From assembly GCA_004193205.1 (NCBI GenBank), contig RZUM01000006.1, positions 1 through 64,000 on the forward strand: DNA of 64,000 bases, given 5' to 3'. Numbering within the stretch: the first letter of the stretch is position 1; each line of letters starts with the position of its first letter. Positions 63,194 through 64,000 of the stretch are shown in pieces. Made by a program: the position numbers and the translations under genes. Source of the stretch: Gordonia sediminis. Its GTDB lineage: Bacteria; Actinomycetota; Actinomycetes; Mycobacteriales; Mycobacteriaceae. Below the pieces are notes generated by a model. It searched no databases, was not told the DNA's origin, and saw only the letters and a program-made list of their open reading frames with translations.

Positions 63194-64000
63194 ATGACCC
63201 TCGCAGACGACCGCGCCCACAGACTCGGCAGCTATTCCGAGCCGGAGACCGCCCCGTTCACCGGGGCCTCGTTCTCCCTCGACGACCGCTACACACGCGA
63301 GTCGGGCACGATTTACCTCACCGGCATCCAGGCCCTCGTCCGGATGGTCCGGGACCGCGCTCGCATCGACCGGCGCCAGAATCTGCGCACCGCCTCCTTC
63401 ATCTCCGGCTACGAGGGCTCCCCGCTGGCCGGCTACGACCTCGAGATCGCACGCCGCAAGAACTACCTCGAACCTCTGGACATCCTGCATCGCCCGGGCC
63501 TCAACGAAGAGCTCGCCGCCACCTCGGTGATGGGCTCGCAGATCGCCGGACAGCTGACCGACCTCGCACCCGACCCCGAGGGCAACGCACGCGACGGCGT
63601 CGTCGGATACTGGTACGGCAAGGCTCCCGGTCTGGATCGGGCCGCCGATGCGCTGCGGCACGCGAACATGATCGGCACCCACCCGTCGGGCGGAGCCGTC
63701 GCGATCGTCGGCGACGACCCGGGCGCGAAAAGCTCGACACTGCCCTGCGCATCGGAGATGGCGCTCGCCGACTTCTACATGCCGATCCTGTATCCCGCTG
63801 ATTCGCAGGACATCCTGGACCTCGGTGTGCACGCCGCGGTCATGAGCCGGGTCAGTGGCCTGTGGACGTCGCTGAAGATCTCCGCGCACGTCGCCGACGG
63901 TGCATCGACCGCCGAGGTCGATCCGACACGGATCATGCCGGTCTACGGCGATCTGGGCCGCAGCCCGCACGTTCCGAGCGGCAACCTCCTGGGCGCGAAC
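63194..64000 (+). CDS. 2-oxoacid (indolepyruvate) ferredoxin oxidoreductase, N-terminal part
   Basis: The gene runs off the window after 269 codons. The start MTLADDRAHRLGSYSEPETA is followed by FSLDDRYTRESGTIYLTGIQ, FISGYEGSPLAGYDLEIARR, GLNEELAATSVMGSQ and IVGDDPGAKSSTLPCASEMA, all typical of the large actinobacterial fused indolepyruvate:ferredoxin oxidoreductase. The start region carries the thiamine-diphosphate-dependent domains. Such enzymes decarboxylate oxidatively branched or aromatic 2-oxoacids, giving an acyl-CoA. It could supply isovaleryl-CoA to the divergent leucine operon, which is inference. The promoter lies in the 200 bp between the two. Confidence 0.85.
   Translation, partial: MTLADDRAHRLGSYSEPETAPFTGASFSLDDRYTRESGTIYLTGIQALVRMVRDRARIDRRQNLRTASFISGYEGSPLAGYDLEIARRKNYLEPLDILHRPGLNEELAATSVMGSQIAGQLTDLAPDPEGNARDGVVGYWYGKAPGLDRAADALRHANMIGTHPSGGAVAIVGDDPGAKSSTLPCASEMALADFYMPILYPADSQDILDLGVHAAVMSRVSGLWTSLKISAHVADGASTAEVDPTRIMPVYGDLGRSPHVPSGNLLGAN

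Overview
The window is high-GC DNA of a mycolic-acid actinomycete (order Mycobacteriales), most likely Gordonia or a close relative. The reasons are two MspA-type outer-membrane porins, an MprA/MprB/PepD/MoaB block, GTG starts and ATGA/GTGA coupled junctions throughout, and gene order like Mycobacterium tuberculosis. The left part resembles the Rv0979A-Rv0996 neighbourhood, the block at 40.8-53 kb resembles Rv0954-Rv0959, and the right end resembles Rv2498c-Rv2505c. The genus call is inference; no rRNA, tRNA, CRISPR array or intact transposase was seen.

Layout. 0-5 kb: SIMPL protein, RimJ-type acetyltransferase, MoeA/Glp, GalU, 5-formyltetrahydrofolate cyclo-ligase and a small zinc-ribbon protein. 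5-10.8 kb: alanine/sodium symporter and NhaA sharing one perfect two-way terminator, an SAF-domain protein, MscL, and two tiny basic proteins ending in the same LFFGS tail. 10.8-19.3 kb: ABC exporter, two porins, MoaB, PepD, MprB and MprA. 19.5-27.9 kb: nitrate assimilation, namely a 1403-residue fused nitrate reductase, two lipoproteins, and an operon of an unknown small protein with NirB and NirD. 28-38.6 kb: 58-bp repeats, SDR enzyme, secreted hydrolase, TRIC-like channel, secreted lipase beside a probable group II intron scar, bL32, two DUF4190 proteins, AEC transporter, DUF1707 protein and a zinc metallopeptidase. 38.6-40.8 kb: a stress-type island of two MerR regulators, a 59-residue membrane protein missed by length cut-offs, and a GlsB-like protein. 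40.8-53 kb: MoxR-type ATPase with VWA partner, ArsR/SRPBCC/DinB operon, two large inverted arrays of a 21-bp repeat around a broken fadD end, TauE permease, PurH/PurN, a 160-bp near-palindrome, DUF6350 and DUF5336 proteins. 53-63 kb: a seven-gene leucine-catabolism operon. From 63.2 kb: the start of a 2-oxoacid (indolepyruvate) ferredoxin oxidoreductase gene that runs off the window.

How the genes work together. The fused nitrate reductase makes nitrite, which NirBD reduces to ammonium; both units have GTnAC-type half-sites at 11-bp phase upstream, suggesting common nitrogen control by GlnR. The right-hand operon can take isovaleryl-CoA through dehydrogenation, biotin-dependent carboxylation, hydration and lyase cleavage to acetoacetate, with its own acetoacetyl-CoA synthetase to recover the product. 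MprAB very probably controls the neighbouring PepD protease.

The least explained signals are the 21-bp repeat family found at three places (one of them in frame inside the nitrate reductase), the 160-bp palindromic element, the twin FFGS mini-proteins, and the MerR island with its 8-bp inverted-repeat operator.
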